Assembly: GCA_030593425.1 (NCBI GenBank) | Contig: JAUVHF010000016.1 | Location: 1 to 16,224 of the forward strand | Source: Anaerolineales bacterium | GTDB taxonomy: Bacteria > Chloroflexota > Anaerolineae > UBA7937 | DNA: 16,224 nucleotides | Reading direction: 5' to 3' | Part shown: positions 6,440 through 13,380 of the stretch, piece after piece | Numbering within the stretch: position 1 is the first letter of the stretch | How the letters are laid out: the number at the start of each line of letters is the position of its first letter | Translations under genes and position numbers: made by a program | Notes under the pieces: generated by a model | The model's input: the letters and a program-made list of their open reading frames with translations, nothing else | Databases searched by the model: none | Told to the model about the DNA's origin: nothing

Positions 6440-7801
6440 GTGGCTTCTTGGCTTGAGACCGCAGGGCTTATTGAAAGCGTACGCCTCTTCCTGAGGGAGC
6501 ATACCCCCCAGACCTATATCGTAGGCGGCTACCTCCGTGACCAACTCCTGGGCAGGGAGACGCGAGATATCGATCTTTTGGTTCCGGTGAACGCCTTACC
6601 CTTGGGCCGCCAACTGGCGGATCACCTAGGGGGAAGTTTCGTCCCCCTGGATGAGGAAAGGGGAGTGGCCAGGATCGTCCTTAAGGCGGAAGGAGAGCGT
6701 TACCTAGTCGATCTCTCCCAGATGCGTGGCGACCTGGAAGCCGATCTCGCTCGGCGCGACTTCACCATTAACGCTCTGGCGATGAACCTCTTCGACCCAG
6801 AAGCGCACCTCATCGACCCCTATGGCGGCCAGCACGACTTGAAAGAGAGGGTAGTGCGGGCGCTCTCTAAAGAAGCCTTCGAAGATGACCCCCTTCGCCT
6901 CCTGCGAGGGGTACGGCTGGCGGGGGAATTGGGCTTCCGAGTGGAGAGTCGCACCGAGGAGTGGATGCGCCGCCACGCCTCCCTTATCATCACCGTCTCC
7001 CCAGAGCGGTCGCGTGACGAACTGTGTAAGATCCTGGCCCTAGAAGGCTCCGGCGCCAGCCTACGCTACCTGCAACGAACAGGTATCCTGATCGCAGCCC
7101 TACCTGAACTCAAAGAGATAAAACATTCGCTGGATACCCTGGAGAGCCTAGAGAGCACCCTTCCCACCTTGAGAGAATGGCCTTCCTTCTCCCATCTCCT
7201 CTCCCATTTGGGCCAACCAACGGCCGGCGATAGAAGCCGCCTCATGCTGTTGAAGTTGACCGCCTTGCTCCACCACCTTGGACAGGCTGACAAGCACCCT
7301 CCTTCCAAGGCTCTAGACACCTCTTCCCTAGGGAGGGTGCTTCGCCGCCTCCGCTTCGCTACCCTGGAAGTGCGCCTCGGTCAAAGGATAGCCCTGGGGA
7401 ACCCTCTCGCTTGGCCATTGACCCTCAAGACCCCAGCCCCTCTCGATCTCTATCGCTTCTTCAGGGAGACAAAAGGAGCGGGCGTTGAAGCCCTCCTTCT
7501 ATCCCTAGCGGACCGCCTAGCCACCCTAAAAGGAGATATATCATCTCCAGAGTGGCAGGGACATTTGACCAGCACCAGGGTCATTTTGTCTGGCTATTTC
7601 GGCGAAGAAAGGGAGTGGATCTTTCCCCCCACCTTACTCACAGGGAACGATCTCCAAAGACGATTTCACCTTGAGCCTGGGCCTCTCGTCGGTCACCTAC
7701 TGGAGGCGGTTCGCGAGGCTCAGGTGGAGGGAAAGGTGAGGAGCCGGGAAGAGGCCCTCAAACTGGTAGAAGAGGTTCTGCTTCGAGAGAGGACCGATTA
7801 G
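6440..7801 (+). CDS. CCA tRNA nucleotidyltransferase/poly(A) polymerase family protein
   Basis: This 453-residue protein belongs to the class II polymerase-beta-like nucleotidyltransferases that add or repair the CCA end of tRNA. Val-Gly-Gly-Tyr-Leu-Arg-Asp is at 28-34 and the metal-binding Asp43-Ile-Asp45 follows. Then come Arg-Arg-Asp-Phe-Thr-Ile-Asn-Ala-Leu-Ala at 105-114, Asp-Pro-Tyr-Gly-Gly at 126-130, and the Asp-Asp-Pro-Leu-Arg-Leu-Leu-Arg-Gly-Val-Arg segment at 149-159. The C-terminal half contains Leu-Leu-His-His-Leu-Gly (276-281), a degenerate HD-domain motif in which Asp is replaced by His. The start is a GTG at 6440 with AAAGGAG five bases upstream. Whether it adds all of CCA, only A, or only CC cannot be told from sequence alone. 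It probably shares the transcript of the hydrolase. Confidence 0.9.
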   Translation: MASWLETAGLIESVRLFLREHTPQTYIVGGYLRDQLLGRETRDIDLLVPVNALPLGRQLADHLGGSFVPLDEERGVARIVLKAEGERYLVDLSQMRGDLEADLARRDFTINALAMNLFDPEAHLIDPYGGQHDLKERVVRALSKEAFEDDPLRLLRGVRLAGELGFRVESRTEEWMRRHASLIITVSPERSRDELCKILALEGSGASLRYLQRTGILIAALPELKEIKHSLDTLESLESTLPTLREWPSFSHLLSHLGQPTAGDRSRLMLLKLTALLHHLGQADKHPPSKALDTSSLGRVLRRLRFATLEVRLGQRIALGNPLAWPLTLKTPAPLDLYRFFRETKGAGVEALLLSLADRLATLKGDISSPEWQGHLTSTRVILSGYFGEEREWIFPPTLLTGNDLQRRFHLEPGPLVGHLLEAVREAQVEGKVRSREEALKLVEEVLLRERTD

Positions 7802-7830
7802 TCTACCCGCTGGTGGAAGAGGTGATACCT

Positions 7831-7859
7831 TTGCCTTTTCTGCCCATAGATGTTAAGAT
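7831..7859 (+). promoter_or_regulatory. Candidate promoter of the GTPase-partner operon
   Basis: TTGCCT (7831-7836) and TAAGAT (7854-7859) are separated by 17 nt, and a TG at 7851-7852 gives an extended -10. It lies in the 70-base gap after the CCA-family gene and ahead of the gene starting at 7889. Confidence 0.5.
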
Positions 7860-7888
7860 AAGAAGTAACCTTGAATCCCAGAGGGGTT

Positions 7889-8659
7889 ATGACTCGCCAG
7901 CGTGGACTTAGGCGGTTGCTGAAAAACCTGCTTCTAGAGTCTGAGAAAGAGCCTGCGCCGGTATCTGCACCCCCCCCTAAGGTGGCGGCTCCAGAGACGG
8001 TGACTGAACCCCAGGAAGAAGCCCCTAGCGAGGCCGAAGTAGGGGTTCCTGACAAGGATGGGGAGGCCTATCTGGAAAGGTTGCGGGCCAAGATGGAGCG
8101 TACGGCCAGGGATTTCGCCGCCGGGCTCCTCAATAGGGCTCAGTTCGAGGAACTCTATACCCACTATCAAGCGGAGAGAGCGAATGTAGAATTTCTCCTA
8201 CAGGCCTACCCCGAAACCAGCGAGTGGAAATCGGCGGTCACCGAGGGGCATAGCGTGGCTATAAGGCGGCACCACCAAGCCCGAGTGATCGCCTATTCCA
8301 TCTACGATAACGACACCAGCCTCCCCCTCTATACCTTCGGCGACTTCAAGATGGAGAGCGAGTTGGTGGTAGGGATGCTGAGCGGCTTCCGTTCCGCCTC
8401 CGTCGAGATCCTGGGCTCCGGGCTTCGCAAGACGGAGGTGGAGGATGGGAAAGCCCTCTACTTCGTCTCCGGCAGGTACACAACCCTTGTGGCCCTCCAC
8501 TCCAGCGACCCCTCCCCGATTCAGTTAAGAGCCCTGGAGGATGTACATCGCGACTTCGAGACGGCCAATGAAGAGATACTAGAGCGGGGAGGGGCCGAGG
8601 CCCAGCAACTGGTCTTCCCCCACCGCCCCGTCCTCGAGCGACCACCCACGTTATCTTAA
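7889..8659 (+). CDS. Uncharacterised protein upstream of Rab-like GTPase; possible roadblock/longin-like regulator
   Basis: I do not recognise this 256-residue protein as a named family. It has a basic Leu-rich start (1-19), a disordered Pro/Glu/Ala-rich linker (about 21-57), a charged helical segment (58-105, with Phe-Ala-Ala-Gly-Leu-Leu-Asn-Arg-Ala-Gln-Phe), and a C-terminal alpha/beta domain (about 130-232). The last domain alternates strands and helices: Arg-Val-Ile-Ala-Tyr-Ser-Ile-Tyr, a helix ending Ser-Gly-Phe, then Gly-Lys-Ala-Leu-Tyr-Phe-Val-Ser-Gly-Arg-Tyr-Thr-Thr-Leu-Val-Ala-Leu-His and a long helix. That layout recalls roadblock/longin domains, which often act on small GTPases; this is inference. 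No membrane helix is present. The ATG at 7889 follows AGAGGGG closely; a TTG at 7871 is an alternative start. The next gene, 35 nt on, is a small GTPase. Confidence 0.7.
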   Translation: MTRQRGLRRLLKNLLLESEKEPAPVSAPPPKVAAPETVTEPQEEAPSEAEVGVPDKDGEAYLERLRAKMERTARDFAAGLLNRAQFEELYTHYQAERANVEFLLQAYPETSEWKSAVTEGHSVAIRRHHQARVIAYSIYDNDTSLPLYTFGDFKMESELVVGMLSGFRSASVEILGSGLRKTEVEDGKALYFVSGRYTTLVALHSSDPSPIQLRALEDVHRDFETANEEILERGGAEAQQLVFPHRPVLERPPTLS

Positions 8660-8694
8660 GATAGGAGCGTTTCTTGGAGCATCTTGGTTAGACT

Positions 8695-9264
8695 ATGGAA
8701 ACGAGGCACGCAGAAGAGAAGAAGTTGCGGGTCTTGAAAGTGGCTATCGTGGGAGACGGCTCTGTGGGGAAGACGACTCTCCTCCGCCGCTACTGCACCG
8801 GCCTCTTCCAGGAATCGAGGGTGCTGACCATCGGCGTAGACTTCCAAACGGTGATTATCAATCTGGGTGGCGAGCGGGTGAAACTCACGGTTTGGGATAT
8901 CGCCGGGCAGGACCGGTTCGCCTTCGTCAGGGATTCCTTCTACCGAGGCAGTCGAGCGGTGGCTCTGACTTTCGACGTAAGCGACCCCAAATCCTTCTAC
9001 GATCTCCCTCGTTGGCGGGACGAGGTATGGCGGGTCGTCCCCACGGCCTTGCTATTGGTGGTGGCTACCAAGATCGATCTCCCCCGAGCCGTCCCCCGCG
9101 AGGAGGCTATCGCTTTCGCTCGTTCTCTACCCGGGCCTTACTACGAAACCAGTTCCCTGGCCGGCCTAGGGGTAGAGCGGTTCTTCTTCGCCTTCGCCCG
9201 CCGGGCCTTAGAAGGAGCCAGACTGGCCGAAAGACGGAAGCCCAAGGCCGACCGCTGGCCTTAA
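8695..9264 (+). CDS. Rab/Ras-like small GTPase
   Basis: This 189-residue single-domain GTPase has all five G motifs. G1 is Gly-Asp-Gly-Ser-Val-Gly-Lys-Thr (20-27). The switch I Thr45 is in Thr-Ile-Gly-Val-Asp-Phe, close to the Rab consensus. G3 is Trp-Asp-Ile-Ala-Gly-Gln-Asp-Arg-Phe (67-75), with the Ras Gln61 equivalent at Gln72. G4 is Thr-Lys-Ile-Asp (125-128) and G5 is Thr-Ser-Ser (152-154). G4 has Thr where most GTPases have Asn, a substitution also seen in other Rho/Rab-like proteins. It lacks the C-terminal cysteine prenylation motif of eukaryotic Rabs and ends in a basic tail, so it is likely cytosolic or partner-recruited. It belongs to the broad prokaryotic Ras-superfamily group that includes MglA. 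The ATG has only a weak ribosome binding site. The upstream gene is its probable partner. Confidence 0.9.
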   Translation: METRHAEEKKLRVLKVAIVGDGSVGKTTLLRRYCTGLFQESRVLTIGVDFQTVIINLGGERVKLTVWDIAGQDRFAFVRDSFYRGSRAVALTFDVSDPKSFYDLPRWRDEVWRVVPTALLLVVATKIDLPRAVPREEAIAFARSLPGPYYETSSLAGLGVERFFFAFARRALEGARLAERRKPKADRWP

Positions 9265-9291
9265 CCCCCGCTAAAGCGAGAATATGAAAAA

Positions 9292-9314
9292 CCCTTTCCT
9301 CGATTCGGAAAGGG
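9292..9314. terminator. Terminator between convergent GTPase and yfhO-like gene
   Basis: CCCTTTCC (9292-9299) and GGAAAGGG (9307-9314) form a perfect 8-bp stem with a 7-nt loop. On the minus strand the stem is followed directly by TTTTTC, the expected terminator of the gene ending at 9332. On the plus strand no T tract follows, so termination of the GTPase transcript is less certain. Confidence 0.75.
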
Positions 9315-9331
9315 CTCAAACACCTAAGAAC

Positions 9332-11698
9332 TCATCTCTCTCGTAACCGCCTCCGTACCTGCCAAGCGCCCCAGAAAAGCAGCACCAACCAGGTGCCAGC
9401 CCCTATGAGAAGCCCCACTTTCCACGAGGTGGGTGCGAAGGCCAGGCGAACCTCGTGGGAGCCGGGCTCAAGATATACCGCCCGGAAGGCGTAGTTGGCC
9501 CTCAGCAGGGGCTCCTCCGTCCCATCGACATAAGCCCTCCACCCCGGATAATAGACCTCGCTCAGCACTAGGTACCCTTCCTTTGCCGCCTCGACTTCTA
9601 ACCCTATCTCGTTGAGGGAATAGGAGGTGATAACGGCTCTCCCTTCTGAGGCATCGCCTTCCAAGGCTTTTCCTCCCTCCACCACAAGGGCCTTGGCGGG
9701 GTCGAAGCCCGGAGCCTGAATAGCGGCCCAGGCCGATTCGTGATCCACGACTACTTGGCTCCGATAGACGATGAAGGCCCGGGGAAAGGCGGTAGTACGG
9801 TAGATATCCACCCTGGGATCGCCATCGAAAGCCAATAGATAACCCTCTCCCGGGGAGGCACCTTTCTGCGTTATCAGATATTTCGCGTTCAGAAAACTGT
9901 ACAGGGGCGAAGAACGGCTCCCTATCGCTTGCCGGTACCGTTCGAAGTCCGCCAACTCGAGAGGGGTATATATCCCCCCTATATCGAAGAGCCGCCGGAT
10001 GAGGGCCAAGTCAGGCTGCCAGACCCCCCAAGCATCCCGCGGGACCTCAATGCGATAGAAAGCCTCATCTCCCTTAAGAAACTCTACGGCTGCCGAATGT
10101 TGGAACCCCCTTGTGGGGTCGCTGGTGCCGATATCGATATAGGCCCCGGTCGCTGCCAGATCGACGAATATCAAACCTATAGCCAGAAACCCCACCATCT
10201 GCGGCCTCACCCACCGATGCCCTCGGATGTAAAGGAGAAAGAGGCTCCCGCCCAAGAAGAGAAGGAAAAGCACCTGTCCCCGGGTGGCGTTGGCTATGCG
10301 CTGCAGAATCACCGGGTCCTTGTCTTGGCTGAAGATGAGAACCCCGTAAGCGAGGGGCAGGGTCACCAGAGTTATGGCCAGGAAGGCGGGAAAGGAGAGC
10401 CTAAGCACCCCTTTAAAGAGGGCGTGCTTTCCATGCCTTAAGGGACGCAGGATGGCATCCAGCCCCAAGGCAGCCAGGAAAGCGAGGGCGAAATCTAAGA
10501 GGAGAATGAACCGGGCTGGAGCGCGGAGTTGCTTAAACCCGGGAACCAAGCCATAAAGCCAACCATGAAGGATAGCGCTATCACCTAGGGCCAAAAGCAA
10601 GGAGATAATGGCCAAGACCAAGAGAAAACGGGTCAAACCATCTCGCCGGAAAAGCAGGGCCAAGGAAGCGAGAACCAAGGGCAGAACCCCTATATACCCC
10701 ACCTCCACCCTATCCCACAGCCCCCAGGAAAGTCGTGGCCCGCGGCCGAAAAAACCTGGGTTGAGGAGCCCTATCAATTGCGCTGGAGAGAGGGAGAATC
10801 TAGCCGCCTCTTCATAGGAGATCTGCGCCCGCACCGAGAGTTGCATCATCTCGTAGCCGGGGAGGAGAAGAAAAGCCGTGGCCCCCAAGGCGATAACCAC
10901 GGTAAGGGCTGTGAGACCTAAGAGAAGCGGTATAGCCCTACGATCCTCACGACAGGCAAGGTAAAGGCGATAGAGAAGATAGAGGCCCAGAAGGAAGAGG
11001 ATATGGAAGATGGGCTGAATATGGCCCGCCAAGATGGCCACCCCTAGAAATAGCCCGGCCAGGACGGCGTAGTTAACTCTCCTCTCCGTTAGAGCCCGAT
11101 GGTAGAAGAGGAAGACCAGGGGTAGCCAACTGGCGGCAGCGATCATGTTGAGGTTCCCGAAATGGATGATGAAGAGGTCGGAGAACATGAAGGCTATAGC
11201 CCCAGCCAGAGAAGCCAAGCGACCGATACGTCCTTCCTTCCTAATGAAGCGGAGGCAGAGGTACATAAAAGCCCCTGCCAAGAAGAAGTGGAGAACAGAG
11301 ATCAACTCCAGCGCGCGGAAGGTGATCTTAGGCACCAGGAAGAAGAGGAGAAGGTTTATAGGGTAAAAGAGGCCCGTTTGGATGTCGGCGGCGAAGGGAG
11401 CACCCCCATAAAGGTAGGGGTTCCAGAGGGGCACCTCTCCTCCCTTCAGGCTCTGGGCGGCGAAACGGTAGAGGGGGAAGAGAAAAGAGAGGAGATCGCC
11501 GCCATCCGCGGGCATCCATGCCGAGGTAAAGAGAAGCCGCCAGAAGAAGCCCACCGTGGCTAGGGCTAGAGCGCCTAGAGCCAGGAGATCACGATGGTAG
11601 TCGTTCCGCAGCCGCCCTTGGGCATAGAGTCGCCAAGCCCCCAGGAAGGCGAACAGCCATATGGCGAATAGAGAGAGAAGAAAGAAAACCACCCTCAC
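9332..11698 (-). CDS. YfhO-family multi-pass membrane protein (probable GT-C glycosyltransferase)
   Basis: This 788-residue protein has about a dozen hydrophobic helices through residue ~520, a large soluble extracytoplasmic part, and a final C-terminal helix. An acidic loop after the second helix, Asp-Gly-Gly-Asp-Leu-Leu-Ser-Phe, then Pro-Leu-Trp-Asn-Pro-Tyr-Leu-Tyr-Gly-Gly-Ala-Pro-Phe, is the hallmark of YfhO-like proteins. The C-terminal Tyr-Tyr-Pro-Gly-Trp-Arg-Ala-Tyr-Val-Asp-Gly block is also typical. Characterised relatives in Firmicutes help glycosylate cell-envelope polymers using lipid-linked sugars; the polymer here is unknown. The start is a GTG with AAAGGGGGG just upstream on the minus strand. 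It is transcribed divergently from perR, from its own promoter at 11720-11748, and ends at the hairpin at 9292-9314. Confidence 0.85.
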   Translation of the reverse strand: MRVVFFLLSLFAIWLFAFLGAWRLYAQGRLRNDYHRDLLALGALALATVGFFWRLLFTSAWMPADGGDLLSFLFPLYRFAAQSLKGGEVPLWNPYLYGGAPFAADIQTGLFYPINLLLFFLVPKITFRALELISVLHFFLAGAFMYLCLRFIRKEGRIGRLASLAGAIAFMFSDLFIIHFGNLNMIAAASWLPLVFLFYHRALTERRVNYAVLAGLFLGVAILAGHIQPIFHILFLLGLYLLYRLYLACREDRRAIPLLLGLTALTVVIALGATAFLLLPGYEMMQLSVRAQISYEEAARFSLSPAQLIGLLNPGFFGRGPRLSWGLWDRVEVGYIGVLPLVLASLALLFRRDGLTRFLLVLAIISLLLALGDSAILHGWLYGLVPGFKQLRAPARFILLLDFALAFLAALGLDAILRPLRHGKHALFKGVLRLSFPAFLAITLVTLPLAYGVLIFSQDKDPVILQRIANATRGQVLFLLFLGGSLFLLYIRGHRWVRPQMVGFLAIGLIFVDLAATGAYIDIGTSDPTRGFQHSAAVEFLKGDEAFYRIEVPRDAWGVWQPDLALIRRLFDIGGIYTPLELADFERYRQAIGSRSSPLYSFLNAKYLITQKGASPGEGYLLAFDGDPRVDIYRTTAFPRAFIVYRSQVVVDHESAWAAIQAPGFDPAKALVVEGGKALEGDASEGRAVITSYSLNEIGLEVEAAKEGYLVLSEVYYPGWRAYVDGTEEPLLRANYAFRAVYLEPGSHEVRLAFAPTSWKVGLLIGAGTWLVLLFWGAWQVRRRLRER

Positions 11699-11719
11699 AC
11701 CCCCCTTTTGACAAGGGCG

Positions 11720-11748
11720 AGTATATCACTCCCCCTCTCCCCTTGCAA
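11720..11748 (-). promoter_or_regulatory. Promoter of the yfhO-like gene
   Basis: On the minus strand TTGCAA (plus 11743-11748) and TATACT (plus 11720-11725) are separated by 17 nt. The GTG start at 11698 would give a leader of about 15 bases. Confidence 0.6.
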
Positions 11749-11752
11749 CTCC

Positions 11753-11780
11753 TTGACAAATTCCCATTTCGTGTTATAAT
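11753..11780 (+). promoter_or_regulatory. perR operon promoter
   Basis: Perfect consensus hexamers TTGACA (11753-11758) and TATAAT (11775-11780) are separated by 16 nt, 34 nt upstream of the perR ATG. The -10 overlaps and precedes operator-like palindromes. Confidence 0.85.
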
Positions 11781-11805
11781 ATTAGTAACGATTATTATTA
11801 TGGTT
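11773..11805. promoter_or_regulatory. Candidate PerR/Fur-family operators
   Basis: Two AT-rich dyads lie end to end. The first, 11773-11789 (GTTA...TAAC outer arms), overlaps the -10 box and resembles the Bacillus Per box TTATAATNATTATAA at 11 of its 14 defined positions. The second, 11787-11805, is a 19-bp dyad of the form AACnATnATnATnATnGTT with 7 of 9 base pairs symmetric, the usual size of Fur-family boxes. Binding at either would block initiation, giving autoregulation of perR and its operon. Confidence 0.6.
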
Positions 11806-11813
11806 GTATATAA

Positions 11814-12248
11814 ATGATCACAGACCAGGAAGAGATCAGTCGTCGGTTAGACATCAAAGGGTACCGCCTTACCAAGCAGAGGCGAGCGGTGCTCAAGGTC
11901 CTCCAGAGCACCATAAGCCACCCCGATGCTAACTCGATCTACGAGAAGGTACGCAAGGAGATCCCCCACGTCAGCCTGGGGACCATCTACCGGACCCTGG
12001 GGATATTGAAAGAAGTGGGGCTCCTCCGCGAACTCGACTACGGCAGTTCCCTCAGCCATTACGACGCCAACGCGGAAAACCACCCCCACATCGTCTGCAC
12101 CAATTGTGGCCGCATCGACGACCTCCAGTCGCCGTTGCCCGACAATTTAGAGGAGCAAGCCTCAAAAGCCACCGACTTCCTCATCACCGATCACCGTCTG
12201 GAGTTCTACGGTCTTTGTCCCCACTGCCGCCCCTCAAGCGCTGATTGA
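11814..12248 (+). CDS. perR: PerR-type peroxide-sensing repressor (Fur family)
   Basis: The 144-residue protein has the Fur winged-helix domain (about 1-85; recognition region Val-Ser-Leu-Gly-Thr-Ile-Tyr-Arg-Thr-Leu, 53-62) and a C-terminal dimerisation domain with structural zinc site Cys95/Cys98 and Cys135/Cys138. The regulatory metal ligands His36, Asp84, His90, His92 and Asp103 match B. subtilis PerR His37, Asp85, His91, His93 and Asp104 with a constant one-residue offset. Asp rather than Glu at 103 is the feature that separates PerR from iron-sensing Fur. His36 and His90 correspond to the residues oxidised by peroxide. No clear Shine-Dalgarno precedes the ATG. It heads an operon with rubrerythrin and rubredoxins 24 nt downstream, the expected PerR targets in anaerobes. 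Confidence 0.88.
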   Translation: MITDQEEISRRLDIKGYRLTKQRRAVLKVLQSTISHPDANSIYEKVRKEIPHVSLGTIYRTLGILKEVGLLRELDYGSSLSHYDANAENHPHIVCTNCGRIDDLQSPLPDNLEEQASKATDFLITDHRLEFYGLCPHCRPSSAD

Positions 12249-12272
12249 CCAAAAAGAGAAAGGAGAGTTAAA

Positions 12273-12773
12273 ATGAGCATGACCGAGAGTAACTTGAGGA
12301 GCGCCTTCGCTGGTGAAAGCCAAGCCCATGTGAGATACCTCATCTTCGCCGATAGGGCGGAGAAAGAGGGGTATGCCAACCTGGCTCGCCTTTTTAGGGC
12401 CATCGCCTATGCAGAGCAGGTCCACGCCACCAATCACTACAAGGAATTGAGAGGCATTAACATCTCGGCGGAGAACCTACAAGCAGCCATCGACGGCGAG
12501 ACCTACGAGGTTAACGAGATGTACCCTGCCTATAGAGCGGTAGCCGAACTGGAGGAGGAAAAGGGCGCCATACGTTCCACCGGTTGGGCCTTAGAGGCGG
12601 AGAAGATCCACGCCCAGATGTACAAAGAGGCCAAGGAGGCGGTAGAGAAAGGGGTAGACCCAGAGTTGGGGGGCATCTACATCTGCCAGGTATGTGGCCA
12701 TACGGTAGAGGGCGAACCCCCAGAGAAGTGCCCCCTCTGTGGCGCTAAGCGCCAAAAGTATGTAAAGTTCTAG
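12273..12773 (+). CDS. rbr: Rubrerythrin (diiron peroxidase)
   Basis: This 166-residue protein reduces hydrogen peroxide to water in anaerobes. The N-terminal ferritin-like four-helix domain carries likely diiron ligands Glu15 (Gly-Glu-Ser), Glu48 and His51 (Ala-Glu-Gln-Val-His), a Glu in 79-82, and Glu110 with His113 (Glu-Ala-Glu-Lys-Ile-His). The C-terminal rubredoxin-like FeS4 domain uses Cys138, Cys141, Cys153 and Cys156 with the short 11-residue inter-pair spacing typical of rubrerythrin. An AAAGGAG ribosome binding site precedes the ATG. It is the second gene of the perR operon; the rubredoxin immediately downstream is the probable electron donor. Confidence 0.95.
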   Translation: MSMTESNLRSAFAGESQAHVRYLIFADRAEKEGYANLARLFRAIAYAEQVHATNHYKELRGINISAENLQAAIDGETYEVNEMYPAYRAVAELEEEKGAIRSTGWALEAEKIHAQMYKEAKEAVEKGVDPELGGIYICQVCGHTVEGEPPEKCPLCGAKRQKYVKF

Positions 12774-12832
12774 ACCGAGGGGGGGGTCGAGCCTCCCGAA
12801 ACGACCACGCCGATCACAAGGAGAGCGCAAAG

Positions 12833-12997
12833 ATGGAAAAGTGGGAATGTCTCGTCTGCGGCTATATCTACGATCCAGCGGAGGGCGACCCCGCGGGAGG
12901 GATACCGCCGGGCACGCCTTTTGAGGAGCTGCCCGATGATTGGGTCTGCCCCGAATGCGGAGCGGAGAAGGAGATGTTCGAGAAACTAGAGGAGTAA
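12833..12997 (+). CDS. Rubredoxin
   Basis: A 54-residue protein, easily missed because of its size, has the canonical rubredoxin plan. Cys6 and Cys9 lie in [15 protein letters not shown] and [15 protein letters not shown] form the conserved core. Cys39 and Cys42 lie in Val-Cys-Pro-Glu-Cys-Gly-Ala. These four cysteines bind one Fe. It is a soluble one-electron carrier, here most likely feeding rubrerythrin. AAGGAG lies 9 nt before the ATG. It sits 59 nt after rubrerythrin and 35 nt before the rubredoxin-domain fusion gene, within the perR operon. Length matches classical rubredoxins. Confidence 0.95.
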   Translation: MEKWECLVCGYIYDPAEGDPAGGIPPGTPFEELPDDWVCPECGAEKEMFEKLEE

Positions 12998-13032
12998 CAT
13001 CGGAAGGCAGTCTAGACAGAAAGGGAGGCTTA

Positions 13033-13371
13033 ATGATGCGAAAGTGGAGATGTACAGTGTGCGGCTATATTCACGATGGAACCACCCCGCCGGAGAAATG
13101 CCCTAATTGTGGGGCCCCCCAGGAGAAGTTCGAGAGACTGGCGGAGAAGGCGGCGCAGTTGATCGAGAGGTCTCGCCTCTCCAACGGTCTTCATATGACA
13201 CTCTACAACCTGCTCGAGGAGGTGGCCGAGGTGGCCCAGAAGGGGATAGAGGACAATCTAGACCCCAGGTGTGTAGAGATATTCACCCAGGCCAAAGAAG
13301 CGGCCGGACTCATCCAGCAGAGGGTGAAGGCTGAGATCCAGAGCCACATCGGCAAAGGGAAGTGGGGTTAG
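13033..13371 (+). CDS. Rubredoxin-like domain protein with C-terminal helical domain
   Basis: The 112-residue product begins with a rubrerythrin-type FeS4 domain: Cys-Thr-Val-Cys-Gly-Tyr-Ile-His-Asp, a 12-residue gap, and Cys-Pro-Asn-Cys-Gly-Ala-Pro. Then follow about 80 residues of amphipathic helix (Leu-Leu-Glu-Glu-Val-Ala-Glu-Val-Ala-Gln and a second long helix) without any Glu-x-x-His diiron motif. It therefore looks like a rubrerythrin FeS4 domain moved to the N-terminus and joined to a helical pair that may bind a partner. The role, presumably electron transfer in peroxide defence, is inferred from the neighbours. The frame is open back to 12940, but the ribosome binding site AAGGGAGG at 13021-13028 and the end of the rubredoxin gene fix the start at ATG 13033 or the adjacent ATG 13036, which has better spacing. 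Confidence 0.8.
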   Translation: MMRKWRCTVCGYIHDGTTPPEKCPNCGAPQEKFERLAEKAAQLIERSRLSNGLHMTLYNLLEEVAEVAQKGIEDNLDPRCVEIFTQAKEAAGLIQQRVKAEIQSHIGKGKWG

Positions 13372-13380
13372 GAGGAGACT

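Noticed and set aside
9929..10441. Plus-strand ORF of 170 codons
   Set aside because: It is antisense within the YfhO-like gene; composition is a mirror of the membrane-protein codons and no motif is seen.
11800..11817. Five-codon mini-ORF overlapping the perR start codon (ATG...TGA)
   Set aside because: It is too short to distinguish from chance, lacks a ribosome binding site, and overlaps the operator-like dyad that better explains the sequence.
12940..13032. N-terminal extension of the rubredoxin-domain fusion gene
   Set aside because: It would overlap the end of the rubredoxin gene in another frame, whereas a good ribosome binding site sits directly before ATG 13033/13036.
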